A DNA stretch of 42,617 bases, from NCBI RefSeq assembly GCF_028765575.1, contig NZ_JARACO010000024.1, positions 1 through 42,617 on the forward strand, in the 5' to 3' direction. Of this stretch, positions 27,914 through 36,239 are shown piece after piece; position 1 is the first letter of the stretch; the number at the start of each line of letters is the position of its first letter. Origin of the DNA: Aliivibrio sp. S3MY1 (GTDB taxonomy: Bacteria > Pseudomonadota > Gammaproteobacteria > Enterobacterales > Vibrionaceae). Position numbers and translations under genes: made by a program. Under the pieces are notes generated by a model. The model was not told the origin of the DNA, did no database searches, and saw only the letters and a list, made by a program, of their open reading frames with translations.

Positions 27914-29587
27914 TTACTTAACAGGTTTTAGGTCAAGAACGTGTAGAAGACGCTCAGGAATACCAGCCCAGATGTTTGGACGGCCCTTAGGATTCTTCTC
28001 ATTCCACCAACCAGTGAAGCGTTGTGTATTATATTGGTACATGTAAGCACCAGACATAATAGGCAGAGTTACTTGGTTTTCAGCGATGATTTTCTGAATA
28101 CCGTGAGCGATTTCGATTTGCTCATCTTTATCTGCAGTCTTGTAGAAGCTATCAAGTAGCGCATCTAGTTTCGCATCTTTGAAGTAATGCATTGCGAAAC
28201 GAGGCATACCATCGCCTTCTTGTAGTGCTGAGTTATAGGCACTGTTCCAGTATAGGTGTGGATCTGCACCGTGGAAGTAGTTGGTATAAGCTAAGTCGTA
28301 TGTACCTTCTAGCATTGCTTGGTTATAAACCGCAAATTCAGGAGTACGAGCTTTTGTTTTAATACCCACTTCATCTAATTGCTCAACAGCAAGTTGTACT
28401 GTGTTATTGAAATCAGTCCAGCCATTTGGTGATTGAATTAGAAGTTCAAATGATTTACCAGATGGAGTATCAACATAACCATCGCCATTCACATCTTTAA
28501 AGCCAGCTTTAGCTAATTGCTTCTTAGCTGCTTCAACGTTGTAAGTATTGAATTTCTTGTATTTGTTATGAGTTTCTTCATCAGACCAAGCTTCAAATGC
28601 ATAGCCTAGGCCAGATGCGAAATCATTGACAGTACCGCCACCGTAGAATGCGATGTCGATGATAGTTTGACGGTCAAGTGCCATACCCATAGCGCGACGG
28701 AATTCAACGTTTGTTAACGCTTCATTTTTGGCTGCATCAGGGTTTTTAAAGTTAACCATCAATGCTTGTGTACCTGATGGCGGGTACCAGTATTGGTGAT
28801 TAGGATTTGCTGAAGCGTAAGTACGATCGATATCAGGAATGAAAGATGAAGTCCAATCCAGTTCAGAGTTTACGATTTTACCAAGTAGTTGGTCGTTGTT
28901 TGCAATTTGAGGAACACGCAAACAGTCAACATCTAGGTTATCGTTGTCCCAGTAATTCGGGTTACGACACTGAATGTAAAGTTGTGGTGTAAACGTATCG
29001 ATTTCAGTGAAAGGACCAGTACCAACCGGATTTTCATTGGTAAATGTTGTCGGGTTTTTAACTTTAGACCAAATATGTTCTGCAACAACTGGCACTAATG
29101 AAATTTCATAAGGTACGTTTGAGTTAGCTTCAGATAGGCTGAATTTAACTTGGTATTCATTCAAACGTTCAACTTTTGTAACCCACTTATTGATACCACG
29201 TTGGTCAAGCTCTGGCTTGTCCTTTAATAGTTGATAAGAGTAGATAACATCGTCAGCTGTGAATTTTTCACCATCAGACCATTTAACGCCTTTACGAATG
29301 TCAAAAGTTACACTCATTAGATCATCAGACATACGGAAATCTTCAGCAAGACGCATAACTGGTTTATTGCCATGCATCTCATTAAAGATAACTAATGGTT
29401 CGTAAACAAAATCAGTTGTTGTACGAAGATTAGTTGCTAAGTATGGGTTAAAGTTTTGAATCATTGTAGGGTAGAAATCAGGTACTACTGTTAGCTCACT
29501 GCGAGCTGCTGCATCTGTAGCAGCAAAACCAGTTGTTGCTGCTAATACTGCAGCAGCTAGTGTAGTTTTTTTAATATTGGCAAGCAT
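27914..29587 (-). CDS. cbp: Periplasmic chitin-oligosaccharide binding protein (CBP)
   Basis: The 557-residue SBP_bac_5 family protein has a signal peptide (about 1-28, MLANIKKTTLAAAVLAATTGFA...). The mature protein carries extended dipeptide-binding-protein architecture, e.g. ADDVIYSYQLLKDKPELD and NVEFRRAMGMALDRQTI. It is the positional and architectural equivalent of V. cholerae VC0620 CBP. In that species CBP both delivers (GlcNAc)n to the ABC transporter and, when unliganded, holds the ChiS sensor inactive. It is the first gene of the chb operon and has a long regulatory region upstream. Confidence 0.93.
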   Translation of the reverse strand: MLANIKKTTLAAAVLAATTGFAATDAAARSELTVVPDFYPTMIQNFNPYLATNLRTTTDFVYEPLVIFNEMHGNKPVMRLAEDFRMSDDLMSVTFDIRKGVKWSDGEKFTADDVIYSYQLLKDKPELDQRGINKWVTKVERLNEYQVKFSLSEANSNVPYEISLVPVVAEHIWSKVKNPTTFTNENPVGTGPFTEIDTFTPQLYIQCRNPNYWDNDNLDVDCLRVPQIANNDQLLGKIVNSELDWTSSFIPDIDRTYASANPNHQYWYPPSGTQALMVNFKNPDAAKNEALTNVEFRRAMGMALDRQTIIDIAFYGGGTVNDFASGLGYAFEAWSDEETHNKYKKFNTYNVEAAKKQLAKAGFKDVNGDGYVDTPSGKSFELLIQSPNGWTDFNNTVQLAVEQLDEVGIKTKARTPEFAVYNQAMLEGTYDLAYTNYFHGADPHLYWNSAYNSALQEGDGMPRFAMHYFKDAKLDALLDSFYKTADKDEQIEIAHGIQKIIAENQVTLPIMSGAYMYQYNTQRFTGWWNEKNPKGRPNIWAGIPERLLHVLDLKPVK

Positions 29588-29630
29588 AGCTGTTCCTTAC
29601 TCTTTGCTTTAGTTTCACGATATATACGTC

Positions 29631-29647
29631 TTTATCAACTTGATAAA
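29631..29647. promoter_or_regulatory. 17-bp palindrome upstream of CBP
   Basis: TTTATCAA-C-TTGATAAA is a perfect inverted repeat 44-60 bases before the CBP start. On the minus strand it fills the spacer of a possible TTTTTA-N17-TATATA promoter, so it could be a repressor operator. The binding protein is unknown; it does not fit the NagC consensus I remember. Confidence 0.45.
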
Positions 29648-29728
29648 AACACATTTTAGGCTTACCTCAAATCCATTTTTTAACTTACCTTTACTAATGG
29701 TTTTTGAGTGGTCTGTAGGCCTTGGGCA

Positions 29729-29734
29729 TGTATA
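29729..29734 (-). promoter_or_regulatory. Possible chb operon -10 element
   Basis: TATACA on the minus strand, immediately downstream of the direct repeats, with no good -35 (GTTTTC at the expected place), fits an activator-dependent promoter. It would give a leader of about 135 bases. This is inferred from pattern only. Confidence 0.35.
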
Positions 29735-29735
29735 G

Positions 29736-29819
29736 GAAAACGTTTTCTGCTGAAAACGTCAATTTAGATTTCCGTTAAAAACGTCAAAGTTGGGTTTCGT
29801 TACGTTAAAATCGTCATTT
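29736..29819 (-). repeat. TTGACGTTTT direct repeats in the chb promoter region
   Basis: On the minus strand TTGACGTTTTTA, TTGACGTTTTCA and the variant ATGACGATTTTA recur at 25-30 base spacing, followed by the palindrome GAAAACGTTTTC (29736-29747). They lie 150-230 bases before CBP, just upstream of a possible -10. They are good candidates for ChiS binding sites, which is an inference. Confidence 0.55.
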
Positions 29820-29960
29820 TTCTATATTTTTGCCATATTTCGAATATTAAAACGAGTGTGATGCATGTTCAATGTATACTGAACTGTAAAGGTAAAAGTT
29901 AGTGTTTACTTACCTGGTGTATCTTTGTATATATATGGTTTACTTTCTGCCTTATAGACA

Positions 29961-29974
29961 GTGATAGCGATCAC
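29961..29974. promoter_or_regulatory. CRP-type site upstream of chb operon
   Basis: GTGATAGCGATCAC is a perfect GTGA-N6-TCAC dyad, the core of the CRP consensus. It is about 380 bases before the CBP start, so it would act from afar or on a promoter further upstream. CRP control of chitin genes is established in Vibrio. Confidence 0.6.
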
Positions 29975-30154
29975 GTGTGATCTAAGTCCGTAAGTTTATC
30001 GCTAAAATTATCAGCGTGAGTTTGTTGTGATTCGCTTCTCATTCTTACGACAAATATAGATTTTACTGAGTGAAATGCACTTATTTATTGTTTTTTTTGT
30101 TGTTTTTAACGAATCTAAAAGCAGTTAATTTATGCCGTAAAATAGTGTGGATAT

Positions 30155-30180
30155 AAAAAAACCCGTACCAAAATACGGGT
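30155..30180 (-). terminator. chiS terminator
   Basis: On the minus strand ACCCGTA-TTTTGG-TACGGGT is followed by T6, 21 bases after the chiS stop. It is a clean rho-independent terminator that separates chiS from the chb operon. Confidence 0.88.
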
Positions 30181-30201
30181 TGAATTTAATTACTTTAATG
30201 A

Positions 30202-33200
30202 TTAACTCGATGAGATTAAAGACTGAAGTTTATCCTTTATCCTTATCAGTCTTTCCCTTTCTTGGTTATGTGTATTACAGTGCGTAAGGATATACTCTAA
30301 TGTACTCACGACAGTTCGCCATCGCGGTGTTTTAGGCAAAGACTCTACTCGTAAGTACTTATCTAAAGTTCGAGTTTGCAGCGTGCTTCTATCAAGATAA
30401 ACGCGCCATAAACCGCTTTCTTCTGCGAGAGTAAATTTAGTTTGTCCTGTGGAGTCTTCCCAATATTGAAGAGCAGAAATCATGCCATCAACAATGAGTT
30501 CTCGCATAATCATCCCTTTATCCTCTTTATTCTCATTAGCTTTAACTGCTAACTGAGCAATATCGCCCCCCATGATAGATAAAGAATCGAGTTTCTGTTT
30601 ATCTCCATCAAAAGCAAACGCAGAGAGAGCTTCTACGGCATTTTCTAAGTCATGAATACGTTGCTCACTAGCTTCATTTTTATGGCTAACTACAAGCATG
30701 ACAGATAAACCTGAAGCGGCTGGAAGGTGTAATAGATCAGCATTGATTTGCTTTATCGCACCATCTATATAGACGTCAATATTACCTCTATAATTTTGTT
30801 CACTTTCAATTAAGCTGCGTTTAGCGATTAACTCATCAATAGAATAGCGAGACAATTGCTCTTCTGTTCGTAAGAAAAGTTTTGCAGCCGCTTGGTTCAC
30901 ATATTGAATTTTGCCATCAGATTTAGCACAAATAATGGCTTCTTGTGCGTGAGTTAATTGCCCTAATATATGGCCTTGGGTTTCAAGTAAGCTGGTTTCT
31001 ACTTTCTCTCTATGACGGATTTCTTGTTGCAGTCTGTCATTTTCAGTCAGTCTTCCCTCTGCTTGACTTGCTTGTAAATGAGCTTTAATTCTAGCGGCCA
31101 GTTCTTGCTTATTGAATGGTTTAGTTAAGTAGTCATTGGCTCCTGATTCAAAGCCTCGCACTCTATCTTGGGTTTGATTTAATGCGGTTAACATAATAAT
31201 AGGCAGCTCGGAGTGGCTATATGTTTGCCTAATTGATTGACAAACTTCATAGCCACTCATACCTGGCATCATTACATCTAAGAGAAGTAATTCTGGTATT
31301 TCTTCTTTTAAGGCTTTTAATGTTTCAGGGCCATCATTAACGGCTTTTACGCGATAACCTTCAACTTTGAGGAAGCTACTTAATACTTGTAGATTGATAG
31401 GTTCATCATCAGCAACTAATAGCAGAGGACCGTCTGGGTTCTCTGGGATCTCTTCTGTCAGATCATCTAAATTGTATTCCAAATTTTCAGGTTTTTGGAA
31501 ATGAGCGATATCTTCCTTCGTTAGTAATTTATGCTGTTGTATCTGTTCTTTACTTGCTAAAGGTACGGTAAAGCTAAAAGTAGCCCCAACCATTGGCTGG
31601 CTACTTACATATAAAGAACCGCCCATTAATTCAATGAGTTGACGACTAATAGATAAACCTAGGCCAGACCCTTGTCTGTAGCGATTAGAATCATGACCAG
31701 CTTGGATCAGAGGTTCAAAAATATGTTCTAATTCATCGGCAGGGATCCCATGGCCAGTATCAACTACTTGCACACGTAGGAATTGGTCAACAACGCTGGC
31801 CGAAATAACAATTTTCCCTTCTGAAGTATATTTAATCGCATTACCAATTAAGTTATACAGAACTTGCTCAAGGCGTTGTTCATCGGCATAAACAGAAGGT
31901 AATGATTTATCAACTTGGTTAATAATACGAATGGATTTATTACCAAGTAAATGCTGCGATAACTCAAGAACAAGACTTGTTGCAGAAGAAAGATCAGCGA
32001 CATGACGGTGAATATCTAAATTACCATGACGCATTTTATGGTAATCCAATAAATCATTAACTAGGTTTGTTAGTCGTTGTCCGCTATTAATTATGATTTC
32101 TAATTGATGTCGATGAGAAGCTGATATAGGGCCATTTTCACCAGTATAAAGAGCTTCTGCAATACCAACCATACCATGCAGTGGGGTTCTTAGCTCATGA
32201 GAGGTTGTTGCTAAGAATTCATCTTTTAATTTATCCGCGGCTTCTAACTCGCTATTTTTATTTTTGATAATAGCAAGGTTTGCTTCTAACTCTTTATTTT
32301 GAGCTTTGATCAGTTGAATTTTTTCTCTTATTGATCGTTGCATTCGTGCAAAACTTACCGCAAGACGACCAATCTCATCTTTTCTATCGGTACTAATCAT
32401 CTCTTGATCTAAATCCCCTGCGGATACTCGTTCTGCTGCCCAAGTTAGACGTAGTAAAGGAGCGGTAATTGAGTTAGATAGGAAATGAGAGGCTATGACT
32501 ACACTGGCGATAGCGATGATCATAGCAATAATAAAGATGTGCTCTAATTGTTGGATTTGTGCAAAGGCTTCATTTTCAGGAAGCTCAACAGACAACCCCC
32601 AAACATGATTATCAATATTGATTGGAGCAAATGCTGCCAGCACTTTCTGGCCATTTTTATCTACAAAACTACCGACGTCTGTTTTTCCTGATAGTGCCGC
32701 TATTATATTTTGAGATAAATTTTTGTTGGTGTTGTTATTGTTAATTCGAGAATAAGAGTCTTCACCAACAAAATAGGTTTTAGTTGAGCTATTTTCCTTC
32801 TTATTCAAAAGCTTAGATAACCCGGTGTTTGGTAATTTAAATAAAGCAAAACTATGTAAGTACCCTTGTTGAACGATAGGTGCGGCAAACCACGCAGTAC
32901 TTTCATCATTAATGTAAGAGAAATCAGAAAATATAACCGGGATATTGTCTTGGTTATTTGGTTTATCCATTATTTCACGTACTTTGCTGTATGTTTTTTC
33001 AAGCAAAGTGTCTTTATATTTACCTGTGAGTAGATTAGTACCGTAGTTGTCTTCTTTTTTAGTTGAGTAGACAACATTGCCATCAATATCCACTAATAGG
33101 ATATCGGTGAAATCAGAACGCTTTAGTAGCTCTTGGTAGGCCCAGTGATATCGCTTATGTAAAAGACGATAGCGTTCACTACCAATATAGGAATCAGATT

Positions 33201-33579
33201 CAGGCAAGACACTGGTGCGAATTTTATTACCAGAACCTTCTATATACCTTAATTGTGCATTTTTTCTCGCATTTTCAATCGATGAGCCTAAATGCGGAAA
33301 CGCACTGATTAAACCATAAAATCGGCCACCACTCGCATTGGCTAATTCTGAACGTGCAAAGCCTAAAACTTCGGATCTTCGTGCTTTAAAATAGTTTGTT
33401 ACTTGCTGCTCTTTATTATCTCTTAAAGAAACAAGGTGAGCTGTACTTTGAGTAGCTAGATCTTGACTGTGCGATTGAAGAAAGAAGATCGCGATAATTG
33501 ATAGGGGGGTAATACTCAATGCAAGAAATGCAATCATTAACGTATGTTGAAGACGTTTAAAGTGTTGTTTTTTATCCAT
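30202..33579 (-). CDS. chiS: Chitin-responsive hybrid sensor kinase and DNA-binding regulator ChiS
   Basis: The 1125-residue inner-membrane protein has membrane segment 1 at about 15-35, a periplasmic sensing region (36-345), segment 2 (about 347-367) and HAMP (about 370-420). Further on are HisKA with His461 in SHELRTPLHG, an HATPase domain with DTGHGIPADE and GSGLGLSIS, and a receiver with Asp768 in LLLDVMMPG. A PAS-like segment (about 870-960) precedes a C-terminal region (about 1000-1125) that in V. cholerae ChiS is a non-canonical DNA-binding domain. V. cholerae ChiS is held off by unliganded CBP and, on chitin, directly activates chb. The key His and Asp are at slightly lower numbers than in V. 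cholerae. The gene lies directly upstream of the chb operon on the same strand but has its own terminator. Confidence 0.94.
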   Translation of the reverse strand: MDKKQHFKRLQHTLMIAFLALSITPLSIIAIFFLQSHSQDLATQSTAHLVSLRDNKEQQVTNYFKARRSEVLGFARSELANASGGRFYGLISAFPHLGSSIENARKNAQLRYIEGSGNKIRTSVLPESDSYIGSERYRLLHKRYHWAYQELLKRSDFTDILLVDIDGNVVYSTKKEDNYGTNLLTGKYKDTLLEKTYSKVREIMDKPNNQDNIPVIFSDFSYINDESTAWFAAPIVQQGYLHSFALFKLPNTGLSKLLNKKENSSTKTYFVGEDSYSRINNNNTNKNLSQNIIAALSGKTDVGSFVDKNGQKVLAAFAPINIDNHVWGLSVELPENEAFAQIQQLEHIFIIAMIIAIASVVIASHFLSNSITAPLLRLTWAAERVSAGDLDQEMISTDRKDEIGRLAVSFARMQRSIREKIQLIKAQNKELEANLAIIKNKNSELEAADKLKDEFLATTSHELRTPLHGMVGIAEALYTGENGPISASHRHQLEIIINSGQRLTNLVNDLLDYHKMRHGNLDIHRHVADLSSATSLVLELSQHLLGNKSIRIINQVDKSLPSVYADEQRLEQVLYNLIGNAIKYTSEGKIVISASVVDQFLRVQVVDTGHGIPADELEHIFEPLIQAGHDSNRYRQGSGLGLSISRQLIELMGGSLYVSSQPMVGATFSFTVPLASKEQIQQHKLLTKEDIAHFQKPENLEYNLDDLTEEIPENPDGPLLLVADDEPINLQVLSSFLKVEGYRVKAVNDGPETLKALKEEIPELLLLDVMMPGMSGYEVCQSIRQTYSHSELPIIMLTALNQTQDRVRGFESGANDYLTKPFNKQELAARIKAHLQASQAEGRLTENDRLQQEIRHREKVETSLLETQGHILGQLTHAQEAIICAKSDGKIQYVNQAAAKLFLRTEEQLSRYSIDELIAKRSLIESEQNYRGNIDVYIDGAIKQINADLLHLPAASGLSVMLVVSHKNEASEQRIHDLENAVEALSAFAFDGDKQKLDSLSIMGGDIAQLAVKANENKEDKGMIMRELIVDGMISALQYWEDSTGQTKFTLAEESGLWRVYLDRSTLQTRTLDKYLRVESLPKTPRWRTVVSTLEYILTHCNTHNQERERLIRIKDKLQSLISSS

Positions 33580-33617
33580 GTTAAGCCTGATTTACACTGT
33601 TGTCCATTCAGCGGAAT

Positions 33618-33636
33618 TGACACAATTAACGTGTCA
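33618..33636. promoter_or_regulatory. Palindrome upstream of chiS
   Basis: TGACAC-N7-GTGTCA is a perfect inverted repeat 39-57 bases before the chiS start. Its position in the 5' region suggests an operator. I do not recognise the regulator. Confidence 0.4.
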
Positions 33637-33670
33637 GTAAGTATATGGTAATGAAGTTTTAACGAGAAAC

Positions 33671-33716
33671 TCTGCTGCTTCTTATACGTAATTTACGTTA
33701 AAAATCAAGCAGCAGA
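33671..33716 (-). terminator. Hairpin after rsmC, possible terminator
   Basis: TCTGCTGCTT and AAGCAGCAGA form a perfect 10-bp stem around a 26-base loop, which itself contains ACGTAA-T-TTACGT. It lies 27 bases after rsmC. The minus-strand tail is only moderately T-rich, so termination may be partial and chiS could receive read-through. Confidence 0.45.
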
Positions 33717-33742
33717 ATGGTAAGTTGCGGCGGAGTGCTAGA

Positions 33743-34762
33743 TTATTTTTGTGCGGAGTAGATCTTAAATTTATTATTTTTAGCTAATGTTGCACATTCC
33801 CCAAAGGCTTTTTCAATAATTGGAGGATATTGTAAGAAGCTATTTGCCACTAAAATTAATTGCCCTTGATGAGTTAAATTTTGTGGTGCTTTTGCAAGTA
33901 GCTCTTCTGTTGAAGAATAGTGCGTTTTTAAACCCGCATGAAACGGAGGATTGCTCACGATAAATTGGTAATTTTCTTTAGTATCAGAATAAACATCACT
34001 AGCGAAGACATTACCTTCAAGACCGTTTGCTTTTAAAGTCTCAATTGATGAGGCAATAGCTAGAGCGCTGATATCAACCATATCTAAATGAATTTTAGGG
34101 TTTAATGTTTTCATGACTGAACCTAAAACACCGGCACCACAACCAAAATCAAGTACGTGCCCACGTAATGATGGCAGTGTTTGTAGTAGTAATTCAGAAC
34201 CTTTATCAAATTCACCATGACTAAATACGCCTGGTAGGCTTCTTACTTCAATGGTGTGCTCTTCAAATTGAACTTGATACTCTTTAAACCAATCTTGTAG
34301 ATTGAAGCTTGGTACTGATTCAGTGCATTGGCCCCAGTAAAAACTGCAACGACGAGCAGAATCAAATTTAGTGATTGGTCCAAAATCGGCAAACATTTTT
34401 TCAATGCTTTTTACACCACTTCTGTTTTCACCAATGACAGCGATTTCGGTATCTTTACCTAGCTTGGCTAGAAGCATGGTCAGTAGATACTCAGCTTCAG
34501 CTTTTGCTTTTGGCCAATACAGTAGGATCATATCTGCATTGATATCTTCAGTTAACTCAGAACCAAAATGGCAGTCAATACTGTCATTGTTTTCAAACTG
34601 CTTATAGTAGCCATAGTTAGTCGTAAAAATTGATGTTGAAGCACAATGTTTGACTAACTCAAGTGGAAAATCATCAGTAAGTTCACCAGCAATGAGAACG
34701 TGTTTGCCTTCAAAATAAGCAAGTTGACGTTGAGTGATTTGACTTGGAGCTGAGTAAGACAT
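33743..34762 (-). CDS. rsmC: 16S rRNA (guanine-1207-N2)-methyltransferase
   Basis: The 339-residue two-domain methyltransferase matches RsmC. A degenerate N-terminal MTase-like domain is followed by the active C-terminal domain with the SAM motif [11 protein letters not shown] and catalytic VSNPPFH. It methylates G1207 of 16S rRNA in the 30S subunit. The frame is open to 34804, but MSYSAP at 34762 has a GAGG ribosome site seven bases upstream and fits the family start, so the 14 extra residues are left out. It is upstream of chiS on the same strand, with a 163-bp gap. Confidence 0.93.
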   Translation of the reverse strand: MSYSAPSQITQRQLAYFEGKHVLIAGELTDDFPLELVKHCASTSIFTTNYGYYKQFENNDSIDCHFGSELTEDINADMILLYWPKAKAEAEYLLTMLLAKLGKDTEIAVIGENRSGVKSIEKMFADFGPITKFDSARRCSFYWGQCTESVPSFNLQDWFKEYQVQFEEHTIEVRSLPGVFSHGEFDKGSELLLQTLPSLRGHVLDFGCGAGVLGSVMKTLNPKIHLDMVDISALAIASSIETLKANGLEGNVFASDVYSDTKENYQFIVSNPPFHAGLKTHYSSTEELLAKAPQNLTHQGQLILVANSFLQYPPIIEKAFGECATLAKNNKFKIYSAQK

Positions 34763-34831
34763 AATGGCCTCGAAAGAATACAAAAACTGACGAGATTGTC
34801 CCACAAAGAAAGGGGAAGGAAAAGAAAAGTA

Positions 34832-34867
34832 AGAGGCTGTTTACGTGAGTAAAGAAATCCAGCCTCT
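34832..34867 (-). terminator. Terminator after the AI-2E-family gene
   Basis: AGAGGCTG and CAGCCTCT form an 8-bp perfect stem with a 20-base loop, 20 bases after the stop. The minus-strand tail TTACTTTTCTTTT is T-rich. Confidence 0.65.
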
Positions 34868-34887
34868 ATCTGATAAAGTTTATTGAG

Positions 34888-35973
34888 TTAATTCTTATCT
34901 TGTTGGTCTAAAAATGTTTTAAATTCAGTCTCATACATATTAAAAAGAACTAAAGTTAAAGCGAAAATAATAGGGCCATAAATTAAACCAATTAAGCCAT
35001 ATAAGTGAATTCCGCCTAATAAAGAGAAGAAAATGAGTAACGTATTCATTCCTGAGTTACCTTGCATCAATAATGGTCGTACGATGTTATCAATCGAACC
35101 TACAACCAGAACTCCCCACGCGGTTAAGAAAATAGCCCATTCCCATTGGTTCGTTAAAAGTAGATAAATCGTTGCAGGTACCCAAATAAGAGCAGTACCA
35201 ACAACAGGAATAAAAGAGGCAAATCCCATCATTGTTCCCCAGAATAAGCCAGGAAAACCAGCTAACCACATAGCAAAACCACCGGCTAGGCCTTGGGCTA
35301 TAGCAGTTAAGAAAGAACCAAGAATCGCTGATTTTGAAACCACTTCAATTTCATTCAATAAGCGATCTTCTTGACTTCTTGAAAGAGGCAATACATGGCG
35401 AAATGCTGAGATGATTTTGTCCTGATCTCGCAATAAGAAGAAGAGAACAAACAGCATTAAGAAGAAATTCACCAGTACATTTGTCACATCACCCAATATT
35501 TGAGCACTGACGCCAACCACTTTTGTTCCTACTTGAGAAGCAAGTTGAGCCACTTTTTGAGTAATTTCAGCAGGGTCAATAACATCAAAAGGGAGGTGCT
35601 TATTAATAAACGCTAATATTTTCGCAACAATAGGGTGTTCAAATAAAGTCTGAATTCCACCTTCTGTGACCCAGTGATAAGCGTCTTTAGAAAAGGTTAC
35701 GCCTTGCTGAACAATGGCAACAAAGACAAAAAATAGGGGGATGGCAATAATAAAGGTCAGTGCAGTACAAGACAAAATAGCCGCACTATTGGGGCTATTT
35801 GGTAGTTTTTCGCTGATTTTATTATGTAGAGGTGCAAATAACAGAGACATAATAAAGGCGAGGATAATAGGGTTTAAATAAGGCTGAATTAATAGAAAAC
35901 ACGCATAACCCGCGGCAAGTAAAGCAGCAATTAAAACCCAATGGCTAGAATTTAGTTTATTGAAATGAGACAC
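34888..35973 (-). CDS. AI-2E family (PerM/YdiK-like) membrane transporter
   Basis: The 361-residue polytopic inner-membrane protein has about seven to eight predicted segments. Family features are a paired N-terminal hydrophobic region (about 12-50), a soluble middle domain (about 75-150) and C-terminal segments containing SFIPVVGTALIWVPATIYL and the IYGPIIFALTLVLFNMY block. The family includes the E. coli TqsA autoinducer-2 exporter and PerM, but many members have no known substrate. Quorum-signal export is not supported by neighbours here, so only the family name is used. It is divergent from the small peptide gene at 36074. Confidence 0.85.
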   Translation of the reverse strand: MSHFNKLNSSHWVLIAALLAAGYACFLLIQPYLNPIILAFIMSLLFAPLHNKISEKLPNSPNSAAILSCTALTFIIAIPLFFVFVAIVQQGVTFSKDAYHWVTEGGIQTLFEHPIVAKILAFINKHLPFDVIDPAEITQKVAQLASQVGTKVVGVSAQILGDVTNVLVNFFLMLFVLFFLLRDQDKIISAFRHVLPLSRSQEDRLLNEIEVVSKSAILGSFLTAIAQGLAGGFAMWLAGFPGLFWGTMMGFASFIPVVGTALIWVPATIYLLLTNQWEWAIFLTAWGVLVVGSIDNIVRPLLMQGNSGMNTLLIFFSLLGGIHLYGLIGLIYGPIIFALTLVLFNMYETEFKTFLDQQDKN

Positions 35974-36073
35974 ATTATTCCCTTATGATGCGGTTAGCTA
36001 TTTAATAAATACTGACAGTTAGTTAAGTTATATAGGTACTTAGTTAGCTTAGCAAGAATAATGGAGAGTAACG

Positions 36074-36184
36074 ATGGGCTGTTGTGATAAAGAGACGTGC
36101 AATAGTAATAAAAAAAGAAAATTACCAGTTGTTCCTGTAATTATGATTGGACTAATAGTGATGGTGGTGTATTTCTGGCAATAA
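36074..36184 (+). CDS. Small Cys-rich single-pass membrane protein, unknown function
   Basis: This 36-residue frame has a GGAGAG ribosome site eight bases before its ATG. The N-terminus MGCCDKETCNSNKKRK holds three cysteines and a basic stretch, followed by one hydrophobic segment (about 18-34, PVVPVIMIGLIVMVVYF). The basic residues before the hydrophobic segment suggest an N-in membrane anchor with cytoplasmic cysteines, which might bind metal. It is in an intergenic gap between a divergent transporter gene and the convergent hemL. I know of no named family. It could be a spurious frame, but the ribosome site, topology signals and stop before hemL argue for a gene. Confidence 0.6.
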   Translation: MGCCDKETCNSNKKRKLPVVPVIMIGLIVMVVYFWQ

Positions 36185-36239
36185 AAATGGCCTTCTCAAT
36201 ACAGAGTCGACCATTGATTAATTTCTTATCGTTTTAGAT

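Larger units (their letters stand above)
29588..30153. other. chb/chiS intergenic regulatory region
   Basis: This 566-bp stretch has no plausible gene. It holds the 17-bp palindrome, the possible -10, the direct-repeat block and the CRP-type palindrome described separately. The 30000-30150 part is AT-rich with no further clear element. Confidence 0.7.

Noticed and set aside
29898-29909. GTTAGTGTTTAC as an SlmA site for chb activation
   Set aside because: SlmA activates chb in V. cholerae, but this segment matches only 8 of 12 positions of the GTGAGTACTCAC consensus, too weak to claim.
34763-34804. 14-residue extension of rsmC
   Set aside because: The internal ATG has a proper GAGG ribosome site and fits the family N-terminus.
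34888-35973. Autoinducer-2 exporter tied to mtnN as a quorum-sensing set
   Set aside because: The genes are over 5 kb apart, luxS is not in the window, and most AI-2E family members have no shown AI-2 role.
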